Counted from the first letter of the stretch, positions 37,484 to 50,124 are shown. The stretch is DNA of 64,000 nucleotides from Paragonimus westermani (GCA_008508345.1 QNGE01001218.1:1-64000); one strand, 5' to 3'. Notes: generated by a model not told the origin, from the sequence alone. Made by a program: numbers and translations.

Positions 37484-39985
37484 CCGGAACTCTGCAATAG
37501 AGTTTTTAACAAACTATCGACGACGTTTTTGACCGACGAAATTCAGTATCCGAAAGTGCTTAAGACAGTTATTAAATCAGCCCAAATGGTATTTAGAGCG
37601 GTTACATGATTCACGTAACAGAAACCCCGGCGGTTAAACTACCACTGGTCCGTAAAAATGTTACACTGGTCTCAACATTTCAGGTTTCAACTTGTATGAA
37701 CTAGTACGTGGTCGTTTCAACGAGATTCAGGCGAAATCAAGCGGATATAATCCTGTTGTGTACTGATTAGTGCTGAGAGCAACCAGGTAAACCACACCTT
37801 TCATCAAAAGTTAGTGCCCAAATAATTACGCCGCTGTTCCTAATGTACACTCATGCAATTGAAAATCACTGTCACACATGCGTGTACAAAAACGAAGCGT
37901 TCACTGAATGACTCAGACATTCTAACTGGCTGCCAAAAACGGAAGTACAGATTTTCAGACATCATCAGATGCGGCTAATTCTGTTGTTTGTGCATAGTTG
38001 AGTGCCAGCGCGTGGACTTATATACCCAGTGTGTGCCTAGTGCTATTCAAAACTTAAATACTTTGGTGCTATTCCATGCTACAACACTTTCAAAAAACGA
38101 GGAAAAGTTGATTTTGTACAGTTCGTCCGAAAGCATTTCCTATCCCCAATCATTTTATTTCTTCAGCATATCTCCTTCTTTAGTTCTGATAACAACTTAT
38201 CTCACATCCAAGAAGACGATCGGTAACTTGTTTTTTCAGCAAAGTGCTAGAAAACACATGTAATGATCAATATGACTGTTGACTCCGTATGGACGATGTG
38301 TAACATGTTTGCTGATAAGTCATTGGAAAACAACAGTCGACGTCTGTTCTCAAACTTGTCATAATAATAATTAAAACCCTGAACGTAGTTCACTTATCAA
38401 CTGTTGCATGCTTGCATCGTAACGAACAAATCTTCTGCAGTCAACTGTTTTGCATAATATCAGTTGATTTGGGGGCTACCTCACTGAAGCGCATAAAACG
38501 ACTTAGTGTGGAACAGCGTCAGTCTTCTGGCATTTCGCCAACAAGTCGTTTGTTCCTATACTTTTGTTTCAACAGTTGTGATTCAGAAATTTCTGTCTCT
38601 CACCGTTGCTACCGACTGAACTTTCACTTTTCGTCGCGAATAAAAGAGTAATTCAGGACTGAGTGATCTGACGGTACACATAAACAGACTTTGTGCTATA
38701 TATGTGTTGTTTAATTAGTTTCCTGCATTTTACTTAGTGCTGAACATATGAAGTTTTTAACTGCTGAAATGTCAGTTTTAATGTTGCACGTAGAAGGTTT
38801 TGTTGAAATAACTTGGAGAAGGACACGAACTTTAAAAGTCAGACAGTAAAAACATCAGTGTACTGAATATGCATTGAACCAACCACCCTCATTCACTTAT
38901 GTAAAGTCGCCTAGTCTTGTTTAGAACGGATTTGTAATATTTGTTGAACCAGACACAGGGACAACGCATTATCAAGTATTCTAGAGATGTTTCAGCAAGT
39001 ACCAGTGTGACAGACAAAATCGGGTTGTGCTTATGGGCTAGAGCGACGGCACAATTCACCTTCGACCCCGTATGGTACCTACAGCCAACAACAGATGGTG
39101 TCAGTGCGCAACACCGAATTACGAATGAAAAACAATCCAAATTTAGTTCCATGACTTCTGTTCAGTGTGTTCAACCCGGCGATCCGAATTCGGTTCATTA
39201 CTCATGCTCCAGGGGCCACTAATCTGGATTAGTGTACGAATATCCCAGGACACAAATGAAATGAAGATGAATAAATTCGATAAACGACTTACCCATCCTT
39301 CAACTCGTTGATTGGATCTCTCACGTTCAGTATTGTCGTGTAAACTGCTGATTCAAATCGGCACAGCAGAACCAACCTAAATAATTTCATGCCACTACGT
39401 TACCTGAATCCGTTGTTGACTGGGTGAAACGTCTTTAATTCACTGGTTCGGTTCCGGATTATCCTTCCTATTCCCGCAATGTAGTAGTATGTTATAAGCA
39501 ATGATATGTAGCAGAGCGTTTCCCGTAGGGGCTGAACACGTGTGAATTTGCCACAAAACTACCAAGGTGCTCAGCAGGCAATGAGCTGCGTACAATCACA
39601 ATTTTATTTGCTTAAACGGTCTGCACATGCAAGTTTCATAATGTAAACGAAAATACATAATGTTTTCACAATACCACAACGTTCTATTGAAGTTTTCATC
39701 TTTGATCGATACTCGTGAGTACCGTGACTCGGTCTACCAAGAACAGGCGGAGCAGTTAACACATATAAACGTTAAAAAATAACGGAAAGAACACACTGAA
39801 AGAGATCTGAAAAAAAGGGGAAGCAGAAGAGTCAGAAACTTTGAAGATATATGTTCACCTTTGAATAAGACACTGACATTAAAGAGTGTTTCAAAACAGT
39901 GGTGTGTCTGGTCGCAACCTCTACAATCAAATACACAGCTACTGTCAGCAACGCTTAGCGGGAGGGTGAAGGCTTTTTATAAGCC
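37484..39985. other. Intergenic DNA, nothing assigned
   Basis: Overlapping frames on both strands at 38889-39222 were read and not recognised. No RNA gene seen. Confidence 0.4.
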
Positions 39986-39990
39986 TTAAC

Positions 39991-40310
39991 CTAGACATCG
40001 CCACATAGAACACGGCGCGGTGTGTGCAAATGCTGTGCCAGCATACTGAATGGGAGACCCGAACAGCTAAGTCTATGCATCTTTACTACCTCAATTATCG
40101 GTCGTAAACCTTCATATTTCCTAACTACACATCGACGGAATGCCGCTAAGTTCACACAGTTAACCCACTGGGCAAAGGCTAAATCGTGGAGCCAACGATG
40201 TTTGAATACTGAAAATCTGAACACATCCTCCGAACGAATGAAACAGAAGTCCGAACAATTTCAAAACCGCACCGGTACCCAGAAGTAAAGTAGTTCATTA
40301 AGAGTTCAAT
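39991..40310 (-). mobile_element. RTE-like LINE fragment (C-terminal region)
   Basis: Minus strand reads 'RSEDVFRFSVFKHRWLHDLA', then 'FRRCVVRKYEG', then 'EVVKMHRL'. In fluke RTE elements the order is 'LR.EDVRRL.VF.HRCLR.IA', 'RR.VLGK', '...NLHRLRWLGHVLRMP'. All three blocks are present in order in one frame, so this is well supported. It ends before the GPRD-type terminus. Confidence 0.65.
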
Positions 40311-40314
40311 AGCA

Positions 40315-40980
40315 GTTGACTGATTTCGCATCAAACCCACTTCTTCACATACATCTCGCGGCAACTTAGCTGAACATCTCATTCTTTAAGCTTAGCATCT
40401 TGTCACCAAGCCGATCTGCACAGCTTGCAGTCTTTAGTGCACGAACGTTATCAAAAAACCGCAGGATTAATAATGTTTTTATAACCCCTACCAAAGATCG
40501 TACTGTTTGCAAAAATAAGAAGGGCAACTTTGCTACTGCCGCTTAAAAACTGAAAGCCGGGCAGCTTGAGTAGTGAATATGCGTTGTCATCCAGTCAACT
40601 TTGTTCTTGCCGTGCTGCTGAATATAACACGACTGAGTCCTACGCGACTGAAATTCGAGTTGGCCTTTGTTTTGTCCACCTCTTTTGACGAGAATTTAAA
40701 CTACCACATGTGGAAGCTAAAAAACCATTGTGATTACGAAGAATACAACTGAACACATGAGGGTTCACTACAGTAATAAAGATATCCTCATGACTTCAAT
40801 GGGTATTTTCGACCGAATTATCCACAGATATCAGGTGAATGAAACGCTGTCGGAGCAAAGTTGTCGCTTAGATTTAAAAAGACAGTTATTGTGTCGTCTA
40901 CAGGCACGGTCGGGCAACTTTGTTAATACCCATAAGAGGAAGTAGTCGAGTGTTCACATGTGCGAATTTGCTAATGCCTA
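40315..40980. other. Intergenic DNA, nothing recognised
   Basis: No supported feature. Confidence 0.4.
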
Positions 40981-40984
40981 ATTT

Positions 40985-41115
40985 GAGATCACTGAAGCAG
41001 TGGTCACTACGGCTACCTCATGAAAACGTGACCGTAGTTGTAATCACCGCTTTGGAAGCTCTAACAAGAACGGAGCTTGAGTCTTGAACTTCTTTTCGAA
41101 ACAGGCTGGTTGAGA
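40985..41115. repeat. Short interspersed repeat pieces, opposed orientations
   Basis: 40985-41060 is the tRNA-like part on the plus strand ('gcagtggtcactacggctac'). From about 41060 onward the body block runs on the minus strand, through 'cttttcgaaacaggctggtt'. The body continues into the duplicated 93-base unit. Confidence 0.5.
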
Positions 41116-41302
41116 ATTCTGTCTGAATGCGGAGGCTGTGATCAAATATGAGTGATGGTCAACTTGAAATTGACCACTAGCATCAGCATCATCAGTAAGC
41201 ATTAGTTTNATTCTGTCTGAATGCGGAGGCTGTGATCAAATATGAGTGATGGTCAACTTGAAATTGACCACTAGCATCAGCATCATCAGTAAGCATTAGT
41301 TT
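41116..41302. repeat. Perfect 93-base direct duplication around a single N
   Basis: 41116-41208 and 41210-41302 are identical over 93 bases, separated only by an N at 41209. The sequence is the repeat body on the minus strand plus flanking DNA. Most likely an assembly join whose contig overlap was not merged. Confidence 0.9.
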
Positions 41303-44300
41303 GTACGTTATTTGTGAAGAAGTGAAATATGGGCACTGATTTTAATGCCAGAAAATTCTGTGCTACATACCAGTCAGAAGATCTGTTGTGGTTTCGGATT
41401 GGTTAATTTTATTGTCGCATGCGTGTGGAAATTGCAAGCTCTTCAGTTTTTCCTAACAGTTCATGTTTTGAAGTTCCTTGGCATTATCAGAATAACGACT
41501 CGGATGGAAGTAGATTACACACTGACACAGGGCTTACACGCTGCCCGTTTTGAAAAGGAGTGCTACAATCAGATACTTTTCACAACACTTCGATAAGTTG
41601 GTACTGTTTGCTGCGACCGGGAGTTGAAATTTGACCAAACTTTCATGAGAAAACCGGCTTGGCAAATGTATATGATTTCATATCAGGCCAAACGTTCGGT
41701 CGCAGTTTTCAGATAAACACTCATGCATTACGCAGTCGATTAAACAAAGGTATGATTAAACCTGCTAGTACACACCCCGTTTTGGTAGCAAGGCGAACAC
41801 GGAGCAGTGATCAGTTGCAAAATAATAATTTCCACCACTCATTTCTAAAAGAAAACACTTATCGAAAACCCCTCATCATGACAAATAAAGATCAAACTTT
41901 TATCAACAACACCGTTCTTTAAATGGTGCCGTTTACAAGTGATGGAGTTGTTAGACAACCGAAGTGATATCTGAACGAAATCATCTCGTGGCCGCCTGAC
42001 GTTACACCATGCAGCAAGTAATCCACTTATTGAGATCATCGACGAGTCAGCACCAGAGCGATCATGCTACTTCCCATTAAATTTATAGTGATTTGTGTCG
42101 TTGTAGTGAGCACCATACATCGATGATAATAAGGTTCTAGAACCATCGAATCTGTAAATAATATCTTAATGTTTATAAGCTCAACCATCTTCTCCACCTA
42201 CATTGTCAGCCGCTTCTTTCGACTTTTATTTTCAAAATCTCAATAAACAGCGAAAAATTATCAGCTAAGGATAGCAGATCGATAGGTTCGTTTTTACTTG
42301 TGAACAGATTTTGCAGCTCAGCAAAGTGGAAAGTGTGTTGAAGTGGAATGTCCCCGAAATGCTGCCGAGAGATTTACAGACGAACTTAAACTGTCACTAC
42401 AACCGTAGCTCTTACTCGTTCACGCATAAAAGTACACAGTCTCAACTGTAACAATCAAAATTAATTTTGATGAAAAATGTGCATGGTTATACGGTTGTCG
42501 ACAGTGGAGGGAATGTTGATTTCCAAGAGTCAATCGCTAGGGTAGTTCTTGTCTTTTCTGCACACATTACACCAAGCCAGGTTTCTCAGTCCTTGGTGCA
42601 CAGTAGAGAAGACAAATTTTCAATATATGATGATTCAAGAACAGATGTATAATTGGGATGGAATCCTGTGGATATTCGTTACCGAAGAACCAGTCTAATA
42701 GCCGTCTAACGACACTGGTGTTGAATCTAATACAGACTTGGTACTTTTCAAGATAGCGTACAACAAGGACCTATTTGTTGAGTTTCACCGCCCTGATGAG
42801 TAATGGGATTGGACTGTAAATGCTTTCTGATTGGGAAACTTTCAGTCAATCAGAGCTCGAACACAAACTGCTGTAGACGTTACTGTGGGTGATCGAATCT
42901 AACCAGTCAAAAACGACGGCGAACTCGACCTTAAGAGATGTTGTTTAAAACATGTCTGAACTCGCGTCGGGATTAGCTAATCGAATTGTTTCTGTCGAAG
43001 TATTGATACTTAACGACGAACGCGCCAAGTAAAATGTGGCATGCATGCCGCCCAATAACATTACTAAATGTAAGGACTTTTAGTTTCCAACAGAGTGAGA
43101 ATGATTGTTGCTCTCTTTTTTACATAGGATAACCCAGTATGCGACATGCTGGCATAGCCGAATGTATAAAAATCCTTCACGAAGTTAAGCTAATCCATGC
43201 CCATGCCAACAGTCTTTGCCCACGGATCACGAACGATCAGCCGGTTTATGATACGTGAATATGTTTTACGGAAGCCACGGTAAACGTTTATATTTAGTTC
43301 AATGTCTGCCAACTTTTCCTTCAGAGCGTTAACAAGTCTGCCTTCTATGAATTTTTGTTTACCGAAAACAAATACCGATTGACAGTTTGCTTCAACTGCT
43401 CTGCAGTTAACACTTGATTTGATTATTAATTTGAACTTATTTGAGTCTTTCGGTGGAAGACCAACTGATATGGAAGGATCGAATTACCGTTTGTTCGGCA
43501 GTACACTCTTTCAGGCCACCCAGAAGTTGTAAAGTTTGACCGACTGACTTGGACATCAGTAACTCTTCTGTTTTATTTATAACTTGTTATAATGAGATCT
43601 GAGATGATTCGGTGAAACTGACCTTCGCACGCTCAAACATTTGTTGCGATGTGCATGTATGCATATTTAAAAAATTCAAGAATTTTTTATATTCGTGAGG
43701 CTATCGAATGCTCAGTAAATGTAGGGGTTCGAATAATCTCATTCGAAATTGGCAGGTCGCTGTTCGGTCAACTGGACAATCAGGATAAACCCACCATCAC
43801 ACCTGTAATGTTTTCATCTACACATACCCCTTAATCACCCTGTTGAAACCGTCATATGTGTGATCAGGTGAATCACCACATTACCGACATTGATACCCCC
43901 TTGACTTTCGAAAGCTAACATGAACTACACAAACAACTATGTTTATTCACTCGATATCCAGTATAACGCCTGACAAGGAAAGTGCAACATGGACAGCGGT
44001 TCCAGTCCTGTTAGCAACGTTTTTGTCGATGCCACCAACACATGACCAATTTCATGGTTTAACATGACTCTAAGCCACGAACACTTCCACAAATACGCAG
44101 CTTTTGTCACATAGCTGTACGAGACGCATCAAGAGAAATGACTGTTCGTTACTGCACAGCACACTGAACAAACATCCTGTCTTGATGTCGCCACAAAACT
44201 AAACTAGGTACTCCTTAACTTGTCAGGGATAATACCAGGCGATTAGTTGTTATTAGTCTTCTTAATTTGGCTTGTAAAAAGACAGGACCGGTGGTTAGTG

Positions 44301-45680
44301 TGACTCCATATACTGTCCACTTATCGACCATTTACCTAATCTAACACTAGTTCACTATACCTTACAGGTTTCGAAATCGATTTTTACTGAAGCGCGTGTA
44401 ATTGTTGGCTTCACTGACCTGCTACAGTCTGTTGAGTAAGTTTGTTTTGGAACGAAATGTATGCATCAACAACCCGAGTAGTATTTCAAGAAGTAAGTAT
44501 TTTAACGCGACACCTTATATACTAGATGTGCACTTGATAGACCTATAAACATCACTGCTGATAATGTTTTGTTGCGGCTGTCAACAGGACGCACAGGTCA
44601 TCTGTACACAACGTCTGTTCAGCTTGTTTGTTTGTTCATTTTTCAATACTTACGTGATCAGACCGCTTCCATTGAAGAAAGTCAAGGAGACCAAGTAAAT
44701 GAAACCAACCCATAAGGAAATGCTTTGGCTGTGACATTTTAGTTAGCAAGTACTTTTAGGTTGGTCATACTGAACAATCGACTTACTGCCAGGGCGTATC
44801 GACCACCGGCATATCTTATTCGCTGGAGAGATAGCCAAAACAAAAAATCACTCGAGGATCATGCTAAGAAAAAAAGGCAGATCTGTAAAATGTGGTTTAC
44901 GGTAACTAATCTATTATTTTTATGGCATACGATATCACAAATAATCGCACACAGATTATGGACGGAGATGAGGATCACAACTCGTAACGTGTACCACTAA
45001 AGCCACCGTTTGTGGTATTCCTCAAGGGGTAGTCAGTATAGTTAGAGGACACTCTATCTAAACTCCCTTCGTAGACTAATCAACTGAACAAGCCCAAAAC
45101 GAACTGCAATGTTCCACGTTTTTCGACCTAACAACTTCACTCACATTTCTGTCGTTGTCAGTGAATGTGGGATGTGTATGAAGTAGTACGCGTATAAAAC
45201 AGTACATGTTAAATCCAGTTCTACCCTCAAATTCTCAGGCAAAACAATATCGATTGGTAACTTCGAGATTCATAGTCTAAAAACAATCGAGTTCCTTTAC
45301 AAGAATTCACGTCCGCTGAGTACGATCATCAAAAATGCAATCTAAGAAATTTACGCTTGTAACACTCGTAGTACTTGCGTACCTGTGTATTAATCGATAT
45401 GCACACTATCGGATCATCTGGATTACTCATCTGCCTCACGTACGACGAAGGCCGACACTCAAGTGCACGCATACACACAAATTTATAGCACAATACTTCA
45501 ACAACTGACTGCACAACACACCTCGTGTACAGCCAGTAGTCAATCCATTCGTTTACTTAGGCAGGCGGACTGTGTGAAATTATGTATGCTTACTAACCAA
45601 ACAGAGAACAGGTCTGTCTAATGATATTTCACACCTGATCCTAAACGAAAAAGACTTCCACTGATGTTCGCGTATACACG
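41303..45680. other. DNA upstream of gene B, nothing assigned
   Basis: Scattered short frames only (for example 41659-41922, 43649-43834, 44761-45000), none recognised. Any distal gene B regulation would be here. Confidence 0.4.
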
Positions 45681-45683
45681 TAG

Positions 45684-45698
45684 ATATATATATATATA
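45684..45698 (+). promoter_or_regulatory. TATA-like AT run upstream of gene B
   Basis: An alternating AT run of 15 bases lies 71-85 bases before the gene B ATG. Gene A has one in a similar place. May be a TATA element or a simple repeat. Confidence 0.35.
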
Positions 45699-45768
45699 CA
45701 AGACGCTTCAAGAACGTGGAGTGTACAGATTTGGATCACTTGTGCACCCTTAGACAGTTGACTGAAGT

Positions 45769-45885
45769 ATGGATCCTTTTATCCACGCGTTCTTTCAAAT
45801 TGATACGGATGAGGATGAAGTGATTACTATGCGTGATTTAGAAGATTACGTCAAGCGGAATGATTTAGATAAGTCAATGATCACA
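45769..45885 (+). CDS. Gene B exon 1 (EF-hand 1)
   Basis: 117 nt from ATG to a GTAAGT donor at 45886, phase 0. Encodes 'FFQIDTDEDEVITMRDLE', with Asp at loop positions 1, 3, 5 and 12. About half of its 39 residues match gene A exon 1. Confidence 0.9.
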
Positions 45886-48095
45886 GTAAGTTTTCTTACG
45901 CTTGACAACTTGTAATAGACAACAATGACAATCTCGTTTGTTTAGTCTTGACGAGAAGGTATTCAGACAGAAAATTTGGTGGTTCAACTAAATACTCAAC
46001 AGCGCCACCAGTGTCATGTTATAACTTTACAATTTGATACCAAAGCAAAATAAGATCAAGTGTAGACTAACCACTCCTTTGAACGTGTGATAATCGGTCT
46101 TTCATTAGAAAATGGAGCCTGTGGTAGAAAAGAACTGAAGGTGTGTGAGCAGAATTGTGAGCAACCAGGTGGGCTGTTTGATACTGCCAGGAAATGAAAC
46201 GATTGTAAACACGTCAAGGGGCTTGTAACTCGAAGTTCGCATGAGTAATACGGGATTTAGCTTCTCGTGTAAACTAAGTATCGCCCAACATCACTCAACT
46301 CGTCACTAAATAAAATGTCGCTAAACAAGTTGACGATTTCCGTGATTTTGACTTGGAAAGAAGCCTTAGTCAAAGGATCATCTACTGGAGGTAAGAAGAC
46401 AGCTGTTGTCTCCTCTCGAGGCGATCGGGCAATCAGACAATTTGTTTGGAATGAATGCGCCTGGAGAGCCGACATCAGCTGTGCGTGTTGTTAAATTTAT
46501 AAGATTGGAAACTATTAAGAACCTATTCAGACAGACAAATAATTAGGCAGAATACACAAAGAAATGAGATACTTTCCCGATAGACTGAAGAATGAGAGCG
46601 GGAAGCAGTAAAGACGGTGAAAAATAGTTTTATAGGATTAGGTGGAGTAAAGTATTATAGAACCCCAAATTCTTACGGACCACCAGCAACATATCTGACC
46701 CCGACAGGTCATCGTAGGTGGAGATTTTATTCACTTAAAGAGCACAGGAGTTGTAAAGTTTGATTCGATCAACATTGGGGTGAAATGAACAAAACTCGCC
46801 AGATAATAGGGTCAAAACAACGCTTAGATAGTTTGCTGCTTTTGATAATATATGGAGATTTCTGGGCCACTAAACTAGTCACTCGAACCCTTCTTGTTGA
46901 TTTCACTCGTACCTGTTATCATTACAAGTGTAGAGCTAATCAACATTATTCAATGTTAACCCTCAGGTATACGTTCATCTGAACCACATTGAGTGGATGG
47001 TATAAATTAGCTTAGAATTCCCCACCATTTTTAACCATATTATATCAATCAATGATAACGTACGTTTACACGGTGCTTACCTTTGATTTTATTGCTTTGT
47101 AGCGTTGGAAAGGTTTGTTTGATAAAAACCATAGCGGAACTATTACACTGGATGAATTCTGTGATACACTTGGATTACGTCTGGCAGACGTGTAAGTTAT
47201 CAACACGAATACATAGCCAATAATCATCCTTCAGTTGATATAAGTGATTGACTTGGATATTTTAATTACCGTGTTAGACTGAACTATGCTTTACAATGCT
47301 TTCAGCAGCTGTGTATTAAGGTGGACCCCGTAGCAGAACCGTTGCTATAGAACAATTGGGAATGGTTCAAAACTTTGGTGTTTCAATATCTGATAAGTTG
47401 TAGAACGAAATGTCTCACCACACCGGTAATCTACCAACATACCATTTTGGGTAATGAAGGCTTTATCGGGTTAATGGGAGTAAAAGTGTTTTGGATCTCT
47501 CTACATCAACTGCTTTACTGTGGTTATGGTTAGTAATGCAACGTGAGCAGGTAAATATCAAGAATGTGAATCTACTAAACGATTCATCATTATATTTGCG
47601 AATCATGCTTAGGAATTACCTACTCGTGTTTACTCAGGCCTTCGTTAACCAAGTCGTAATCAGTCACCGAAATGACTGTTGAAAACAGGTTCAAAAATTG
47701 GCTAACCTCTCAAAGGTGTTGAACGAAATACGTCAAACTTAAGCATTTTGTCCATTCTGCATGTACTCAGGCGTGTAAAACGAAATGAATCAATCGCGAT
47801 TCAACAAAAGCAGCCAGGACTACGAAGCGAAATCAAGGTGATTGTGGCAACGATGTCATTAGCTGACCAAATAGCTGTAAGCGAAGAGGTCTACAATCTG
47901 GCCCGTGATGATACCTACGACAGAAAATTGTTGGCTGACAAGATGAAAACATACTTGGACAAACGTTATGGAAGAATGTGGCACGTGATCATTTCCAAGG
48001 GATCCAGCTGGTGCAGTTTTACACACATTCCAGAAACATCGTTCTTTTTTCAACTGAAAGAATACGTCTACCTGATATGGCGCACACCGGCATAG
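45769..48095 (+). CDS. Gene B: tegumental EF-hand / dynein-light-chain-like protein (TAL/CaBP family), three exons
   Basis: Seen: exons 45769-45885, 47103-47191 and 47771-48095 join in frame into 176 codons ending in TAG. EF-hand 1 loop is D12-T-D-E-D-E-V-I-T-M-R-D23. EF-hand 2 loop is D46-K-N-H-S-G-T-I-T-L-D-E57, a textbook calcium loop. A linker of about 25 residues leads to a dynein-light-chain-like domain (about 96-176) with 'LDKRYGRMWHVIISKG', 'SFTH' and 'YLIWRTP' near the end. Donors are GTAAGT at both introns; acceptors are TTGCTTTGTAG and a pyrimidine-rich tract ending CTCAG. Known: this is the fluke tegument-allergen-like family. Inferred: calcium sensor at the tegument, perhaps coupled to dynein or membrane traffic through the DLC part. 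Shares intron phases and exon 1/2 lengths with the gene at 1318-14380. Ca2+ binding looks intact at EF-hand 2 and plausible at EF-hand 1 (Asp instead of Glu at position 12). Confidence 0.9.
46385..46445 (+). repeat. Short interspersed repeat, small fragment in gene B intron 1
   Basis: 'tctcctctcgaggcgatcgg' then 'gcaatcaga' matches 'gctcctctcgagacgatcgg' then 'gcaacctga' in the 29600-30055 copy. Confidence 0.45.
47103..47191 (+). CDS. Gene B exon 2 (EF-hand 2, canonical loop)
   Basis: 89 nt after an acceptor in a T-rich tract (TTGCTTTGTAG) and before GTAAGT at 47192; it ends in phase 2. Encodes 'RWKGLFDKNHSGTITLDEF'. Loop positions 1, 3, 5, 6 and 12 (D, N, S, G, E) are all as expected for calcium binding. 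Confidence 0.92.
47771..48095 (+). CDS. Gene B exon 3 (linker plus dynein-light-chain-like domain)
   Basis: 325 nt after the acceptor TGTACTCAG at 47762-47770; the first G completes a Val codon. The open frame extends upstream of this acceptor to 47748, but that part is intron: starting at the acceptor gives the right phase and aligns with the gene A linker. The DLC-like region includes 'KMKTYLDKRYGRMWHVI' and ends 'LIWRTPA'. Confidence 0.9.
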
Positions 48096-48163
48096 AGTGT
48101 TCACCGAGATGATGAAGCTTACAGTAGAAGACAGTATGTATGAACACACAATTTTTACCCCGA

Positions 48164-48169
48164 AATAAA
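48164..48169 (+). terminator. AATAAA poly(A) signal of gene B
   Basis: AATAAA 69 bases past the gene B stop codon; gives a short 3' UTR. Confidence 0.65.
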
Positions 48170-49440
48170 ACAGCCTTCATTAAATAACACTGTATCTATC
48201 AGTTTCCCTTTGAGCCTCAAGACATCTGCATGGGCAGAACGGAACATCAGTAACACAGTCGAATAGTCAGGGACATGGTGGCATGGGTTGAACGTGAACT
48301 GAAAGATACTCCAGTAACTGGTGCTATGCACCCAGTGCAACGCAAGCAGCTGACCTCTTACAATGTGCTTTGTTTAGTTAAGCTCTGGACATGTCTGTCA
48401 TGACTAATGTCTTCAGAGTCATTTACTTAGTTAGCTCTGCACGATTTTCTTGGTCCGTTCGTGATGCTGCTCTTCACAAATAGCAACCAATACTCTACCA
48501 ACGAGTTGGCATGGTTGTCAATCTGTAAACGGTTCTGGTAAATAAACAGTTTCACTAATCATGTGTGTGTATAGCCATGAGTTTCTTCATACTGAACTTT
48601 TCTGACTCCGCTATACGAACAATGACAATGAAGTATGTATCCGATCATACATAATGAAATTCGCTAGACACAGCTCAGTGATCGCCAGTCAGCTCTGCAG
48701 ATTCCAATAAAATTGAAACTCATTCCGAATAACCTGTCTGGAAATGTGCCTCAAAACAAGGGTTAAGCATTGAGTTTTGTCAGTCTAGGTTATGTCTAGG
48801 TCACCGCCGCAACCGAAACAATATCCCACTTTTCCAGAGAGATAATCATATCAGATAATGGAAGCGGCTGAGCGCCTAAGCCCGCCCCTAAACATTCTGT
48901 CACAATCAGCTATGAACAGTGCACATAAATATAATCCCTGGCTATGGAGGTAAACGCGCAGACACATGAATTCGATGCTTCTTTTCAAAGGCGGTCAAAC
49001 CAAGTTTCACACAGTCACGAAGTCTGTGATAATATATGAATGTTGTTTACACTACATTGATGAACACGTTTGAGCTGTCAACAGCGAGGAATGTTGTTTC
49101 TAATTATCAATAAATTTACCATAAATCCTTTTTAGCAGCAGGCTCTAACGAAAGATAATTCACAAAAAGTTATGCTCTCCTATTTATCATATGTGATATC
49201 TCTTTAAATGTGCTCAGGAACCTTGGAGTACACACCGACTCTAAAACAACCCAGATAGATGGATAAAGATCCCCAGAGTGGTCATCAGAAAAAAACGAAT
49301 TAGCAAACAAGCTCCTTTTTAACTATCCGTCATCAGGCCAAATACATAAAATTTATGTGAAACATTTTTTGTACAAACAAGTAGCCGGTTCAATTGAGGG
49401 CAACCACGTCACCGCTACATTTGAAAACAACGTCCTGATA
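48170..49440. other. Intergenic DNA downstream of gene B
   Basis: No exon or RNA recognised. Confidence 0.45.
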
Positions 49441-49443
49441 CAA

Positions 49444-50121
49444 TTATGATGCCAGTGAAACCGTAGCAGGTTGATCTTTGACGGTATGGGTGGCAGGCCA
49501 TGGCACCTGCAAAACCTGAACAGAACGCTTCTGTTCGCACAAGATTGGATTGTTCAGTCGGATTCCGACGATCTTAGCTGTGGCGAAAATTCGGCATCTC
49601 ACGGCTTTTGACTGGTCGTCCTTGACTCGGTAAATCGGACGGAAAGAAGAGATCGGCTTGATGGTATGGGGCGAATCGACATGGTGTGCCACAGTTGCTC
49701 TGGTAATTGTCTTGATGACTCCGCAATTGATCCAGACTGGATATTGGTCACGGATACGTTCAGGTAACCGCCTGGTCGTACTACCCACGTGACGAATGCC
49801 TTGAGAATAAACTGCTACAGTTCCAGTAGCGTCACAATTATAATGTGACAGTATCAAAACGTTGTCTCCATATGTCTCTCTGAGCTGTTTGATTCTCTAC
49901 ATAGGTTAGATGTTATACTTCCACCTTCTTAAAAGTATTGAAATTCCAACTTTGTTTAAGTTTGGCACGGCCGACTTCAGGTATTTGTGCAAAATTGTGG
50001 TCTTAAAATTTGGCAAATGGATTGGACAACGTCCAGGTTTCGTCAAGTAATTAGTCAAAATTCGACCCCCATCCTTCATATCAAGACAGGCTCTCCAAAT
50101 TACCTCTTTCGAATGAGACAC
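49444..50121 (-). mobile_element. Penelope-like element fragment (connector plus GIY-YIG endonuclease)
   Basis: Minus strand. 50121-49906 reads 'GRCPIHLPNFKTTILHKYLK', fitting the RT-to-endonuclease connector. 49857-49444 is open for 137 codons and holds 'HVGSTTRRLPERIRDQYPVW', the GIY-YIG nuclease block with its conserved Arg, then 'ISSFRPIYRV' and 'GIRLNNPILCEQKRSVQVLQ', the tail block. It is less decayed than the plus-strand copies and looks like a different subfamily. The two halves are in different frames and the RT core is absent. The GIY-YIG N-terminal tyrosines are not clearly preserved. Confidence 0.6.
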
Positions 50122-50124
50122 TAA

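Noticed and set aside
37018..37491. Five-base target duplication CTGCA around the LTR candidate
   Set aside because: The downstream CTGCA is eight bases beyond the CAACA end, so it does not abut the element.
47748..47770. Start of the gene B DLC exon at the upstream end of its open frame
   Set aside because: A CTCAG acceptor at 47766-47770 gives the correct phase from exon 2 and aligns with the gene A linker; the bases before it are intron.
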